In this document: in pieces, positions 1 to 8,066 of the stretch
How the letters are laid out: every line of letters starts with the position of its first letter
Position numbering within the stretch: the stretch's first letter is position 1
Assembly: GCA_013151315.1 (NCBI GenBank)
Contig: JAADIN010000123.1
Coordinates: forward strand, 1 to 24,760
Length of the DNA stretch: 24,760 bases
Direction of reading: 5' to 3'
From: Planctomycetota bacterium
GTDB taxonomy: Bacteria; Planctomycetota; Planctomycetia; Pirellulales; Lacipirellulaceae
Translations under genes and position numbers: made by a program
Notes under the pieces: generated by a model
What the model was told of the DNA's origin: nothing
The model's database searches: none
The model's input: the letters and a program-made list of their open reading frames with translations, nothing else

Positions 1-432
1 CTGCAGTGCGACATTGACCAACTCTACAACCAAGTGCTCAAGATAGTCCGCCATCACTTTCCCGACGCCACCTCGCACAAGCTCAACAACAAGATTCACT
101 TCGAGGACGACACACGTATTTTCATTGTTCATGAGCCGCTGAAGACGGGTGAATGGCAAGATCCGTGGGAAGAGCGCGGGCCGAAGAAACATGGCATCTA
201 TGGTGATATCGAAATCCGCGCAGGACGATGGCAGGGAGCAGCAGTGGTTCCTCAGAGCTTTGACAAACGATACTTCACTACGTTGCTCATGGCTCCCTAC
301 TCAGAGCGTTTAGACGTTCACCTTGTCGTCCACATCAAGTATCCACACGAAGTCCCCAAAGACTTCCTGAATGAACTATCGGCGTTACTGAAACAGTTCG
401 AAAGGCACGTTAAGAGGCCGAATACAGGATAA
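1..432 (+). CDS. Conserved-looking hypothetical protein, 3' part only
   Basis: The reading frame is open from the first base of the window to a TAA at 430-432, so the gene very likely starts upstream. An internal GTG at 34 would give 132 residues, but the same frame already codes from base 1, so I do not regard that GTG as the start. The visible product is soluble, with no signal or membrane segment. It is rich in charged and aromatic residues, with a middle stretch around GIYGDIEIRAGRWQGAAVVP and a helical, Lys-rich end. I do not recognise the family. It converges on the acyltransferase gene, with only about 35 bp between the two stops. Confidence 0.6.
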   Translation: MQCDIDQLYNQVLKIVRHHFPDATSHKLNNKIHFEDDTRIFIVHEPLKTGEWQDPWEERGPKKHGIYGDIEIRAGRWQGAAVVPQSFDKRYFTTLLMAPYSERLDVHLVVHIKYPHEVPKDFLNELSALLKQFERHVKRPNTG

Positions 433-467
433 CAAAAAACACACTCGAACGGCGAAGCCGGGCGTTT

Positions 468-1253
468 TCAAACGGACAATCTCTCGATGCCGGGTGCCAC
501 AGCGGTGTCGCCGACGGAAAGGGCGAGGGCAGGGCGGGGCTTTAAGATTCGTCCGGTGGGGCGTTCGCAGACTTCGCCTTTTCGATGAGCCCCGCTGGCG
601 GCCCAATCTTCGGCTTCCAACGTGAGGTCGGTTAGCAATCGCTCCACCCGGCAGCGACTTGCCTCAAGCTGCTGACGGTCGAGATCGGGCGGAATGTTGA
701 TCGCGGGGCCCAGGATTCCGCGCACTTGGGAAAAAGGCCTTGGTACCGCGTGCTTATCCCAACTCTTGGCTCGCCAAGGACGATCCACGCCAAGTCCCAT
801 GGGCACAATCGGTAGGCCCAGTTTCGAGGCCAAGTAAACCGCGCCGATGGCCATCTTTCGGCGCGGGCCGCGTGGACCATCGGGGGTGATCGTCAGGTGC
901 ATGTTTTGGCCGAGTCGCGACAGCTCGAGCAGTGCCGCTGCCGCGCCGCGGTTGGTTGAACCGCGCACGCACTGAAAACCCATATGGTAGGCCACGCGGG
1001 TCAGAACGTCGGCGTCCTTGTGACGGCTCAGCAACATCGCCAAGTTGCAATGGCCGCGCAGGTACAGCGGAATCAAAATGTATTCGTGCCAAAAGACGTA
1101 GATTCGCGGTTGATCGCAGCCCTGTTTTGGGTCGACCGAAGGGTCGTAGAAAAGGGCTCGATACTCAAGTGTGCTCATCCAGCTACGAATGCCTTGAGCG
1201 GCGATCAAGCCGCCCCATCGCAATTTCAGAGAGACCGATTCTTCGTTGTTCAT
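468..1253 (-). CDS. Lysophospholipid acyltransferase-like protein (DUF374 family)
   Basis: The 261-residue product has the DUF374 motif order. A FWHE block lies at residues 54-57, SRHKDAD at 76-82 in the position of the acyltransferase HxxxxD-type motif, RGSTNRG at 97-103, and TPDGPRGP at 123-130. These mark an LPLAT-fold enzyme that moves an acyl chain onto a lipid acceptor at the inner membrane. In some bacteria relatives act on lipid A-like molecules, but the substrate cannot be read here. The last ~45 residues, from about 215, look disordered and are not part of the fold. The gene starts 8 bp after the dapF stop on the same strand, so the two are probably cotranscribed. No clear Shine-Dalgarno is visible before the ATG at 1253. 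Confidence 0.85.
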   Translation of the reverse strand: MNNEESVSLKLRWGGLIAAQGIRSWMSTLEYRALFYDPSVDPKQGCDQPRIYVFWHEYILIPLYLRGHCNLAMLLSRHKDADVLTRVAYHMGFQCVRGSTNRGAAAALLELSRLGQNMHLTITPDGPRGPRRKMAIGAVYLASKLGLPIVPMGLGVDRPWRAKSWDKHAVPRPFSQVRGILGPAINIPPDLDRQQLEASRCRVERLLTDLTLEAEDWAASGAHRKGEVCERPTGRILKPRPALALSVGDTAVAPGIERLSV

Positions 1254-1261
1254 CGTTGTTT

Positions 1262-2110
1262 CTAGCTCTCAGATTCCTGGGGCCACTCTCCACTGAAGAC
1301 TTCCGCGGCAGGACCTGTCATGTAAACATGGTTATCCTGCTCATTCCACTCCAACAGCAAGTCGCCGCCAAGTAGGTGGATCGTTACCTGACGTTCCGAG
1401 CGGCCGGTCAAGACGCCGGCAACGCAAACCGCACAGGCTCCGGTGCCGCAAGCGAGCGTTTCGCCCGAGCCACGTTCCCAGGTGCGCTGGCGAAGCTCGG
1501 TTCGCGAAAGCATTTCCACGAACTCCGCGTTGACTCGATTGGGAAAGTGCGAATGGTTCTCGACAAGCGGGCCGACCGTGTGGACTAAACGATCGGTCGC
1601 TTCGTCAACAAACATCACGCAATGCGGGTTTCCCATCGAAACACAAGTTGCCGTCAGCTCGTGCCCTGGCACCGACAGCGACACCTCGACGGCCGTTTCG
1701 CCGCCAAGGGTCGTAGGGATTTTTTCGGATTCAAGAATCGGCTCACCCATATCGACTCGAACTTGATCGACCCGTCCTTTGCAAAGGGACAGTTCCAAAG
1801 TAAAAACCTTGCCGGCTGATTCGATTTGCAGAGTCTCTTGCCTAGCGATGTCATGATCGTAAAGATATTTTGCGACGCAGCGAATGCCGTTTCCACACAT
1901 CTCGGAAGCCGAGCCGTCGGCATTGAACATTCGCATCTCGGCATCGGCTTGCTCCGACGGACAGATGAGAATCAGCCCATCGCCGCCGACGCCGAAGTGG
2001 CGATCTGAGATAACCCGAGCCAACTCGGCCGGGTTTTCTGGCACACTCTGGGCAAAACAATCGACGTAGATATAGTCGTTGCCGGCGCCTTGCATTTTGG
2101 TGAAAAGCAT
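1262..2110 (-). CDS. dapF: Diaminopimelate epimerase
   Basis: This 282-residue protein is the usual length for DapF, which interconverts LL- and meso-diaminopimelate for lysine and peptidoglycan synthesis. The start MLFTKMQGAGNDYIYVD is typical. Both catalytic cysteines are present: Cys72 in the MCGNGIRC block and Cys221 in ACGTGACA, the pair that acts as base and acid. Substrate-binding NAD at 63-65, MGNPHC at 159-164 and the ERGSGET loop at 212-218 are also there. The ATG lies at 2108-2110, with no obvious ribosome binding site. The leader is made of a palindromic repeat (2121-2204). The acyltransferase gene follows 8 bp downstream. Assignment is secure. Confidence 0.97.
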   Translation of the reverse strand: MLFTKMQGAGNDYIYVDCFAQSVPENPAELARVISDRHFGVGGDGLILICPSEQADAEMRMFNADGSASEMCGNGIRCVAKYLYDHDIARQETLQIESAGKVFTLELSLCKGRVDQVRVDMGEPILESEKIPTTLGGETAVEVSLSVPGHELTATCVSMGNPHCVMFVDEATDRLVHTVGPLVENHSHFPNRVNAEFVEMLSRTELRQRTWERGSGETLACGTGACAVCVAGVLTGRSERQVTIHLLGGDLLLEWNEQDNHVYMTGPAAEVFSGEWPQESES

Positions 2111-2120
2111 TTTTTGAGGC

Positions 2121-2204
2121 GCTAGGCGCTGGTTACTAGGTGCTAGAACTTAGTTATTGAGGTATCAGATTAGCCGGTCGCAGTAAAAATCACCAGCGCC
2201 TAGC
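2121..2204. repeat. Palindromic intergenic repeat with 13-bp perfect arms
   Basis: GCTAGGCGCTGGT at 2121-2133 is the exact reverse complement of ACCAGCGCCTAGC at 2192-2204. The ~58-bp interior holds further CTAG-rich variants such as TTACTAGGTGCTAG. The element fills the gap between dapF and the small gene upstream of it and lies 10 bp before the dapF start. The composition resembles short dispersed repeats seen in planctomycete genomes (from memory, not searched). Confidence 0.6.
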
Positions 2205-2234
2205 AACTATAGCATCCAGTAACTGGCAGCCACC

Positions 2235-2567
2235 TCATCCCGTCAGATCCAAAGAATTGCCGCTGTTACCTGTAGGATCCTTCGTTTGCCGAGGAGGTTC
2301 GCTCGCAGCCGCATTTTCCGCTTCAGGTACCTCTTCGCCCTGAGCCTGCTCCCAGAGCCGTCGGCCGTCGGCATCGCGTTCCGAAACGCCTTGGTCTTCG
2401 GTCGTTTCGCCAACGCCCGCGGCCTTCTCCGCCTTCTTCTCACTGTCGGCCTGCCGTTGCCCGGCGACAGCGTCTTTCTGTGCTCGTTCGGTCTCGCTGC
2501 CCTTGGTCTGCGACAGCGGTGCTCCGGCAGCGCTGCCGATGATTCCACTCATTGGCCCCACGTTCAT
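2235..2567 (-). CDS. Small hydrophilic protein of unknown function
   Basis: The 110-residue product begins MNVGPMSGIIGSAAGAPLSQ. It continues as a very polar stretch rich in Glu, Lys, Ala and Gln (about residues 22-100), likely helical or disordered, and ends in a short SGNSLDLTG tail. There is no signal peptide or membrane segment. A strong ribosome binding site, AAAGGAG on the minus strand (2576-2582), sits 8 nt before the ATG, which is the best evidence that this is a real gene. It begins 31 bp after the AsmA-like gene on the same strand, so it is probably the second gene of that operon. Longer frames on the opposite strand over this stretch lack such support. I recall similar small proteins in other planctomycetes but cannot name a family. 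Confidence 0.75.
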   Translation of the reverse strand: MNVGPMSGIIGSAAGAPLSQTKGSETERAQKDAVAGQRQADSEKKAEKAAGVGETTEDQGVSERDADGRRLWEQAQGEEVPEAENAAASEPPRQTKDPTGNSGNSLDLTG

Positions 2568-2598
2568 GGTTACGGCTCCTTTGAGTTAGTCACTGAAA

Positions 2599-5500
2599 CT
2601 ACTGTGTCTTTCTCCAAGGCGAGAAAAACGAAAACCCTCGCTTCGCCTCGCGCGTCTCATTTACTTCCCCTCCTACATCCAAGTCGTCTTGAATTTGCTG
2701 AATGAGATTATTAATGCCTGGGAATGCTTGCGTATGAATCTGTGGATCGGTCACGGTCCCGTCGACATACATTTGCATGATTTGCTGACTTGCGTTTGCA
2801 AAAACGTTCTTCACAAAGGGAATTCTAAAATCGTTGCGGCCTACGGTTCCGTGGAAAACGAGCTTGAGTTGGTGGTCGAAATTCGTATATCCCTTGCCGA
2901 AGAGGCTCACCGCATCGCCGAGAAAATCGAGTTGGTCGAGGTCAATGTGACGTCCTTGAATACGATACTTCACATCGCACTGGTTGAAAGCCGTCGTGTT
3001 GGGCGTACTGTTGCGAAGCACTTTCAGCATGCCGACCAGCACCGGAAGCTCATAGATGTTCGCGTCGGTAATCTTGACGTTGCCATCGCCGACCAAGTTG
3101 TCGAGCGACCTCCCGCGGCCGCGAAGATTAATCGTCGCCGATAGTTTGCCAGGGAAAGGTTGCTGACTGCGAAATCGCTCGGTCATCATTCGCCGTAGGT
3201 CGGCACCTGCTAACGACGCCTGAGCGCCATACTCGGGCAGCCCATCAAAAGTAGCCCAGCCATCGCCAACCAAATCTCCGCCATACACTTGGGCCGTCAG
3301 ACGACGAGCGGGCTGGCGCTGGATTTCGGTAGCCCAACGTCCCAGCCGACAACTGGTTTCATCAACCCAAAGCGGGCCTCGGATATTGGTAAATTGAATG
3401 TCTTGAAACGTCGCGGAATCAAGAGCCAACTCGCCTTGGGTAGAACCTCGCCCTGCTACGTGTTCCCCTACGAGTCGTATCGAACCGTGGACGTTGCGAA
3501 GATCGAGGCCTACTTGCAAATCGGTCTGCAAGCAGTCAAGCACGACATCCCATCGCGAGTCGACGGTGGCTAGGGCATCGTCTGATTTTGAAAAACGTAG
3601 GGTTCCGTCATGCAGCCGAAAATGACCCGTTGGTTTCAAACCATCGAGAAGTTTTTGCATTTTGGGGGGCATCGCTACGATCAAGTCTCGTCTTACCGCC
3701 AGCCGGTCGACCGAGAGATCGGTCAATTCAAATTGCCAAGCGCCATCGGTGCCAAAGGTGCCGCTGCCGTTGGTACGGATCGTGGTGGGCCCATGCCGCG
3801 CGCGAATATCCGACAACCGCACCTGCCCCTCTTGATAATGAAAGGCTCCTGCGACTTGTTCGAGCAAATAGGGAAAGAATTTTGGCTGAATCGTCGCCGA
3901 CTCGGGAAGTGGATGCACGGTTGCGCGAATCGAAGGCTTTGCAAAACCCGTCTCGTGATCGACGGTTGCCATAAGATCGACCCGGCCTCGCGGACGAATT
4001 TCAGACCACGCTTTGCGTACCGACTCGGGCAATGCCTGTCGCAGGTCGTCGTCGAGCAAAATCTGTTGCCCCGTGAATTGCAAAGAAAGCTCTTTGCCGG
4101 TCCCCTTGGGTCGCAGATATCCTTGACATTGCACCTTGCGCGAGCCGCCCGAGACCAAGTCGCGGAAAGTCCATCGGTTGTTTTCGGCCAGAATTTTTCC
4201 ATGAATTCCGCTAAGAGGGTAAGGGAATTTGTCGTATTTGACCTGACAATCGGCAAGCTCCAATTGCAGCCAGGTGTCGGGTTTCAATTGCCCCAGTTGC
4301 TTGCGTTCGAGCTTCCATCGCACATGGAATTTTCCTGTCGGGTGCATCGATCGAATCACTTTGCGAGCCTTCTCGGGCAAGGCTTTGATCATTCGATGCT
4401 CGATATCGACGTTTTGCCCCGTGATCTCGACCCAACCTGTTGCGCCTGGGCGCGGGTCGAACACTTGCCCCACAATCTTGAGAGGTTGGCCGCCTCCATG
4501 GCCGACCAAGTCGAGGTCCAACTGAGCAGGCTGGTTGGCTTCGCGCGGAGTGTAGCGTATCGTGCCTGAACCGTCGCTCAATCGGTAGCGAAACTTGTCC
4601 GATTCAAAAGCTAATTCGTGCCCACGAAGCATCGCGACGGGGTGCCAATTTTTACCATCGAAGGTAAGCTGCAACTCGCCACCAACGATCCCGGTTGGCT
4701 GGTATTTGTCCCATTGATCTTTGACGACCGTCGGTAGTGAGGTGTAGAGCTGGCGTTCGAGCGGCAAGTTTTCCACACGCAAACCCATAGCCAACGAAGC
4801 GTTGGAATTCCAGCCACGTCGCTGCAGTTGCATTACCACACGGGCGGAACCGAGGTTGCCACGCAGCTCTTGGATTTTCATGCCGTCTTGATCGCACTGC
4901 AAATCACAAGACAATTTGGTCAGCGGCCGAGGCAAACGAGGGTCTTCAAAACGTCCACCAGTGAGCCGCAGTTGCGACTGAAATCGAGGCACCACTCCCT
5001 CGGCTCCATAATGATGCTGAACGCTCAGATTGCCATCGATACGCCCATCCAACGTGGCTCGGCCTAGCATGGCCGGTGCGCGAGCGGCAATCCATGCTTG
5101 AATAGCAGGCGTAATTCGAAATTGTTCGAACTTCGTAGCTACCCGGAACGTCTGCTTGGCAAGGTCGACTTGAGCGTGCAGCTCCCCCCGTTTGACGTTC
5201 GGCCCGCCCCACATGCCATCAATCTTCAGCGGCTGCTGCAGAGCGAGACCACTCGCAGGGGCAACGGTAAGGTTGATCTCGCGCAGAAGGAATGGGGGCA
5301 ACTCGGCTAGCCCTTCGTCACGAATTGCGATCTGGGCATCTTTGATCACGATTTTTGGACGCGCCTTCCCAAAGGTCGGCAGCGGCAAGAACGATTCGAG
5401 ATTCCAACTCCCACTCGTCCTACGCGAAATCCATAATTGAGGGTGCCTTATCACCACTCGATCGATCGCCACCTTTCCTTTTGCCAACTCCGCGAGCTGC

Positions 5501-5745
5501 ACATCGCATTCCAGCATGATCTCGTCGACAACGAGTAAATGATTCTGCAGTTGGGTGTTACTAGTTTCTGAGATTGTCAGGTCGTACAGGGCAATGCCAC
5601 GATCTTTCACTAGCCGAGCTCCGCCGACGCTGACGTTTAGTTGCGGAAACTGTTCTGCCAATATCTGCTCGGCCTGGAGTCGAATCTCTTCGTCCATGCG
5701 TGTGAACAGATAGATCCCCAGCCCCACCCCAGCGATCAAAGCCAA
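2599..5745 (-). CDS. Large AsmA-like envelope protein
   Basis: This is at least 1048 residues: one N-terminal membrane segment, a long repetitive beta-rich body, and an AsmA-type C-terminal region at about 883-1022 (blocks GDGNVKITDANIYELPVL and MYVDGTVTDPQI). Proteins of the AsmA/TamB superfamily are anchored in the inner membrane. They span the periplasm and are linked to lipid transport or outer-membrane biogenesis, so an envelope role is likely here. The coordinates use the first standard start, TTG at 5745, but this cuts into the hydrophobic segment. The frame stays open upstream to 5899 with no ATG, GTG or TTG. An in-frame ATT at 5799-5797, preceded by GGAAAGGA (5816-5809) at 9-nt spacing, would give 1066 residues and a complete anchor (basic N-terminus, then FFKLAAILALIAGVGLGIYLF in two halves around the TTG). 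I think ATT is the more likely start. The small MNVGP gene follows 31 bp downstream. Confidence 0.82.
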   Translation of the reverse strand: MALIAGVGLGIYLFTRMDEEIRLQAEQILAEQFPQLNVSVGGARLVKDRGIALYDLTISETSNTQLQNHLLVVDEIMLECDVQLAELAKGKVAIDRVVIRHPQLWISRRTSGSWNLESFLPLPTFGKARPKIVIKDAQIAIRDEGLAELPPFLLREINLTVAPASGLALQQPLKIDGMWGGPNVKRGELHAQVDLAKQTFRVATKFEQFRITPAIQAWIAARAPAMLGRATLDGRIDGNLSVQHHYGAEGVVPRFQSQLRLTGGRFEDPRLPRPLTKLSCDLQCDQDGMKIQELRGNLGSARVVMQLQRRGWNSNASLAMGLRVENLPLERQLYTSLPTVVKDQWDKYQPTGIVGGELQLTFDGKNWHPVAMLRGHELAFESDKFRYRLSDGSGTIRYTPREANQPAQLDLDLVGHGGGQPLKIVGQVFDPRPGATGWVEITGQNVDIEHRMIKALPEKARKVIRSMHPTGKFHVRWKLERKQLGQLKPDTWLQLELADCQVKYDKFPYPLSGIHGKILAENNRWTFRDLVSGGSRKVQCQGYLRPKGTGKELSLQFTGQQILLDDDLRQALPESVRKAWSEIRPRGRVDLMATVDHETGFAKPSIRATVHPLPESATIQPKFFPYLLEQVAGAFHYQEGQVRLSDIRARHGPTTIRTNGSGTFGTDGAWQFELTDLSVDRLAVRRDLIVAMPPKMQKLLDGLKPTGHFRLHDGTLRFSKSDDALATVDSRWDVVLDCLQTDLQVGLDLRNVHGSIRLVGEHVAGRGSTQGELALDSATFQDIQFTNIRGPLWVDETSCRLGRWATEIQRQPARRLTAQVYGGDLVGDGWATFDGLPEYGAQASLAGADLRRMMTERFRSQQPFPGKLSATINLRGRGRSLDNLVGDGNVKITDANIYELPVLVGMLKVLRNSTPNTTAFNQCDVKYRIQGRHIDLDQLDFLGDAVSLFGKGYTNFDHQLKLVFHGTVGRNDFRIPFVKNVFANASQQIMQMYVDGTVTDPQIHTQAFPGINNLIQQIQDDLDVGGEVNETREAKRGFSFFSPWRKTQ

Positions 5746-5948
5746 GATCGCGGCGAGCTTAAAAAAGGACCAGCAGGTGTTGATCAGCCGACCGAAAATT
5801 TCGCGTTTTCCTTTCCTAGGTTGTGAATGCGCAGCTCCTGCGCAGACTTCATCGATTGCGCATTTTTGCAGCGGAATAGTAGGTCTCTGAGCCTCGGGCG
5901 TCTAGACAACCTACGGGAGAAAGGATTGGTGCTAGCAACTAGATTCTG

Positions 5949-6034
5949 AAGTGAGCCGCAACGCGCTAGCGTCGGGTAGTGAAGGCGTCGAGTTACCCAC
6001 CCGCTACCCGACGCTAGCGCGTTGCGGCTCACTT
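5949..6034. repeat. Palindromic element copy 1, 31-bp perfect arms
   Basis: The arms at 5949-5979 and 6004-6034 are exact reverse complements over 31 bp, around a 24-bp centre. An arm begins AAGTGAGCCGCAACGCGC and carries GCTAGCGTCGGGTAG. The element ends 4 bp before the tilS stop codon, so as RNA it would form a strong hairpin just after tilS and could protect or terminate its mRNA. There is no T-run, so it is not a textbook terminator. A second copy in opposite orientation lies before tilS at 7129-7215. Confidence 0.85.
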
Positions 6035-6038
6035 TCTC

Positions 6039-7091
6039 TCACCACTGCAGTCGCAGTTGCCCTGCCGAGATGCTGGCACGCACGTTGCCTGGCAGATTGA
6101 GAACCTCGTTCGAGCTAGCACTCTTGGCGAGTTCGGCCAATTTTCGCCACCAAGCGTAGGTCATCGCCTGCTCAGGCAAGCCGACCTCTCGCCAAAGCAG
6201 ACGCAGGGCTTCGCAAACGACCACGTTGGCCTGCTGCGGAAACGGGCGCAGTTTCAGCGAAATTTCCCCGCCGTCTGTCGAAAAGGCGGAGGGTTCGAAT
6301 CCTGCTTCGTCCAACAGCGCGCGGGCATGCAGTTCAACAAACTGCTGCGTCTCGTCTGCCTGGGCTGCCAAGCGTAGCAGTGCCTCATCGACATCTTGGT
6401 TGTGCTCAGTGCGAAGCAGCGGCAACAACTCGTGCCGAAGACGGTTGCGGCTAAACCGTAGCTGCTGATTGCTGCTGTCGCTTCGATAGGCTTGGCCAAG
6501 TTGGCTGAGGTAGCTTTCCAGCGATTTTCGTGAGCAAGCAAGCAGCGGCCGAACCAACGTCACCGCCGGCGACAACTGCCTCGAGCTCGGAATCCCACGC
6601 AATCCTTGCAAGCCTGATCCGCGTAGAAGACGAAACAAGATCGTTTCGACTTGGTCGTTGCGTGTGTGTGCCGAAGCCAGGTAGCGAATCCCGGCCTTCT
6701 CAGCGGCTTGCGTGAGGAGCTCGTAGCGCAAACCGCGCGCCGCCGCCTCGATTCCGTCTCCCTCGGCTCGAAGCCGCTCCGTCACTTCACCACTTAGGAC
6801 CTCCAACGATACTCCAAGCAACGCGCATTGCTGCTGGCACCACGCGGCGTCTGCGTCGGATTCGGCACCTCGCAACTGGTGATTGACATGAATGGCCAAG
6901 ATTCGACCGGGGCCTTGGACTCGCTCCTTCAGCTCCAGCATGGCTCTTAGCAGGGCCATGCTGTCGCAACCTCCCGAAATGGCGACGGCCACATGCACTT
7001 CGCTCCAAACCTGAGGAGGCCACGCGTCGCATAAGCTGGCGGGTACCTCTCCGAGCGAAGGCTTGTCAATGAGTTGGGGTCTGTCGGTCAC
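6039..7091 (-). CDS. tilS: tRNA(Ile)-lysidine synthetase
   Basis: TilS attaches lysine to C34 of the tRNA-Ile with anticodon CAU so that it reads AUA, using ATP. The 350-residue product has the PP-loop SGGCDS at 39-44 and the HVNHQLRG block at 68-75. EAAARGLRYE lies at 115-124, AHTRNDQVET at 141-150, a DSSN loop at 205-208 and RNRLRHELLPLL at 216-227, all in the family order. It is shorter than the E. coli or Bacillus enzymes, so the C-terminal tRNA-binding part is reduced. The start is GTG at 7091; no ATG is in a plausible place and the ribosome binding site is weak. It stands alone between two inverted palindromic elements, so its promoter must lie in or across the upstream copy unless it is read from further away. 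Confidence 0.95.
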   Translation of the reverse strand: MTDRPQLIDKPSLGEVPASLCDAWPPQVWSEVHVAVAISGGCDSMALLRAMLELKERVQGPGRILAIHVNHQLRGAESDADAAWCQQQCALLGVSLEVLSGEVTERLRAEGDGIEAAARGLRYELLTQAAEKAGIRYLASAHTRNDQVETILFRLLRGSGLQGLRGIPSSRQLSPAVTLVRPLLACSRKSLESYLSQLGQAYRSDSSNQQLRFSRNRLRHELLPLLRTEHNQDVDEALLRLAAQADETQQFVELHARALLDEAGFEPSAFSTDGGEISLKLRPFPQQANVVVCEALRLLWREVGLPEQAMTYAWWRKLAELAKSASSNEVLNLPGNVRASISAGQLRLQW

Positions 7092-7128
7092 GCGAAGAGG
7101 TTGCTCTCGGGAAACTTGGGGAACTGTT

Positions 7129-7215
7129 ACTTGAGCCGCACGGCGCTAGCCGCGGGCCTGCGGGTGGGTAACTCGACGCCTCCGCTACCCGACGCTAGCG
7201 CGTTGCGGCTCACTT
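7129..7215. repeat. Palindromic element copy 2, inverted relative to copy 1
   Basis: The right arm at 7185-7215 is identical to the 31-bp right arm of copy 1 at 6004-6034. The centre CGGGTGGGTAACTCGACGCC is the reverse complement of the centre of copy 1, so the two elements face each other across tilS. The left arm (from ~7131) is degenerate but still pairs in part (TGAGCCGCA, GGCGCTAGC). It lies 38 bp upstream of the tilS start and may therefore overlap its promoter. Confidence 0.82.
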
Positions 7216-7216
7216 C

Positions 7217-8052
7217 AAAAAACGTTTTTCTAGGCCAACCAGACGGTCAAGGCGTCATAAACAGCACGATTTTACCCAAGTCCTCACCCCCGATCCAACA
7301 GGGCCATACGGGCTAAGCCCATGCGGTGTTTCAGGTTGCAAGGCAAAGCAATTCTGATACCATGATAACCGATTGAAGATGATGAAGTTCATTAACGAAA
7401 AAAAGTGTCTCGGACTCTTGCTCCTACAGGGGCTAAGAAAGGGTCGTCGACCGAAAAATGTCGTGAGACTGCAGTATTCGTTGTTGAGAAGTCCTAGCTG
7501 AGATGCCTAGCTGAGTCCTCCTCGGAATGGCAGCTCGTTTGAATTCATGGTCACCGATGGTAGTTCGACATGTTTGAGATTTGTCACTTACTGCTGATCT
7601 CTTTGGTACGAGGGTGCTTGGGCAATCGCCTTGCAGGCCAGTGGATGCCTGTTGTATTGCGCAGTACCTTGGCTTCGCTTGCCTTGGGTAATGGGAGTGC
7701 CAATGCGTGGCTCTTCTTGCTGGGCGCCCGCCGCCTACCGATCCCGATAGGCAGTGCGACACCAAACGTAAGCCAAGGAGTTGCGAGAAACACGCGTTCC
7801 TCGGCACCCATGTCGCCCCCCATTTCCCTAGGGACCGTAGCGTCCTGGGAACCATGGCGATAGGCAAGGACGTGGCAAGATCACTCTGCCACAGCTCACG
7901 ACGAGTGCTTTGGTCGCACGCGGAAGCTACGTTGCCGCCTTTTGGGCAATCGTTTCCATTTTCGGTTGGTGAAAGCCCTTTCTAGGAACCCTCTCGTTCC
8001 TTCCCTGGTCGACGTGGCTGGCCGAGCGCCCCCTATACGCCCCGTTGTATTC
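7217..8052. other. About 840 bp without a recognisable gene, upstream of rny
   Basis: I find no frame with a convincing product or ribosome binding site on either strand. The short open frames here (7433-7867 minus, 7570-7863 plus, 7584-7823 minus) have compositions like chance translations. Visible structure: a direct repeat CCTAGCTGAG at 7493-7502 and 7506-7515, and a small hairpin pairing GCCTACCG with CGATAGGC near 7734-7753. I could not fit RNase P RNA, tmRNA or SRP RNA signatures. It could hold an unrecognised RNA, a decayed gene, or the long leader of rny. Confidence 0.5.
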
Positions 8053-8060
8053 AGGAAGGA
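8053..8060 (+). promoter_or_regulatory. Ribosome binding site of rny
   Basis: AGGAAGGA ends 6 nt before the ATG at 8067. It fixes the start of RNase Y ahead of its membrane segment. Confidence 0.75.
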
Positions 8061-8066
8061 TTTCCA

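Noticed and set aside
433..467. Bidirectional terminator between the first two convergent genes
   Set aside because: Only a 3-4 bp GGC/GCC stem with a weak T-run can be drawn.
3610..4569. 319-residue plus-strand open frame
   Set aside because: It lies wholly antisense to the AsmA-like gene, has no recognisable motif and no ribosome binding site.
5949..7215. tilS as cargo of a composite mobile element
   Set aside because: No transposase is present, tilS is a core gene, and the flanks are short palindromes rather than insertion sequences.
7433..7867. Open frames on both strands in the gap before rny
   Set aside because: They overlap each other, lack ribosome binding sites and show no domain-like sequence.
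7217..8066. RNase P RNA, tmRNA or SRP RNA in the long gap
   Set aside because: I looked for their conserved core blocks on both strands and did not find them. A covariance search would be needed to exclude divergent forms.
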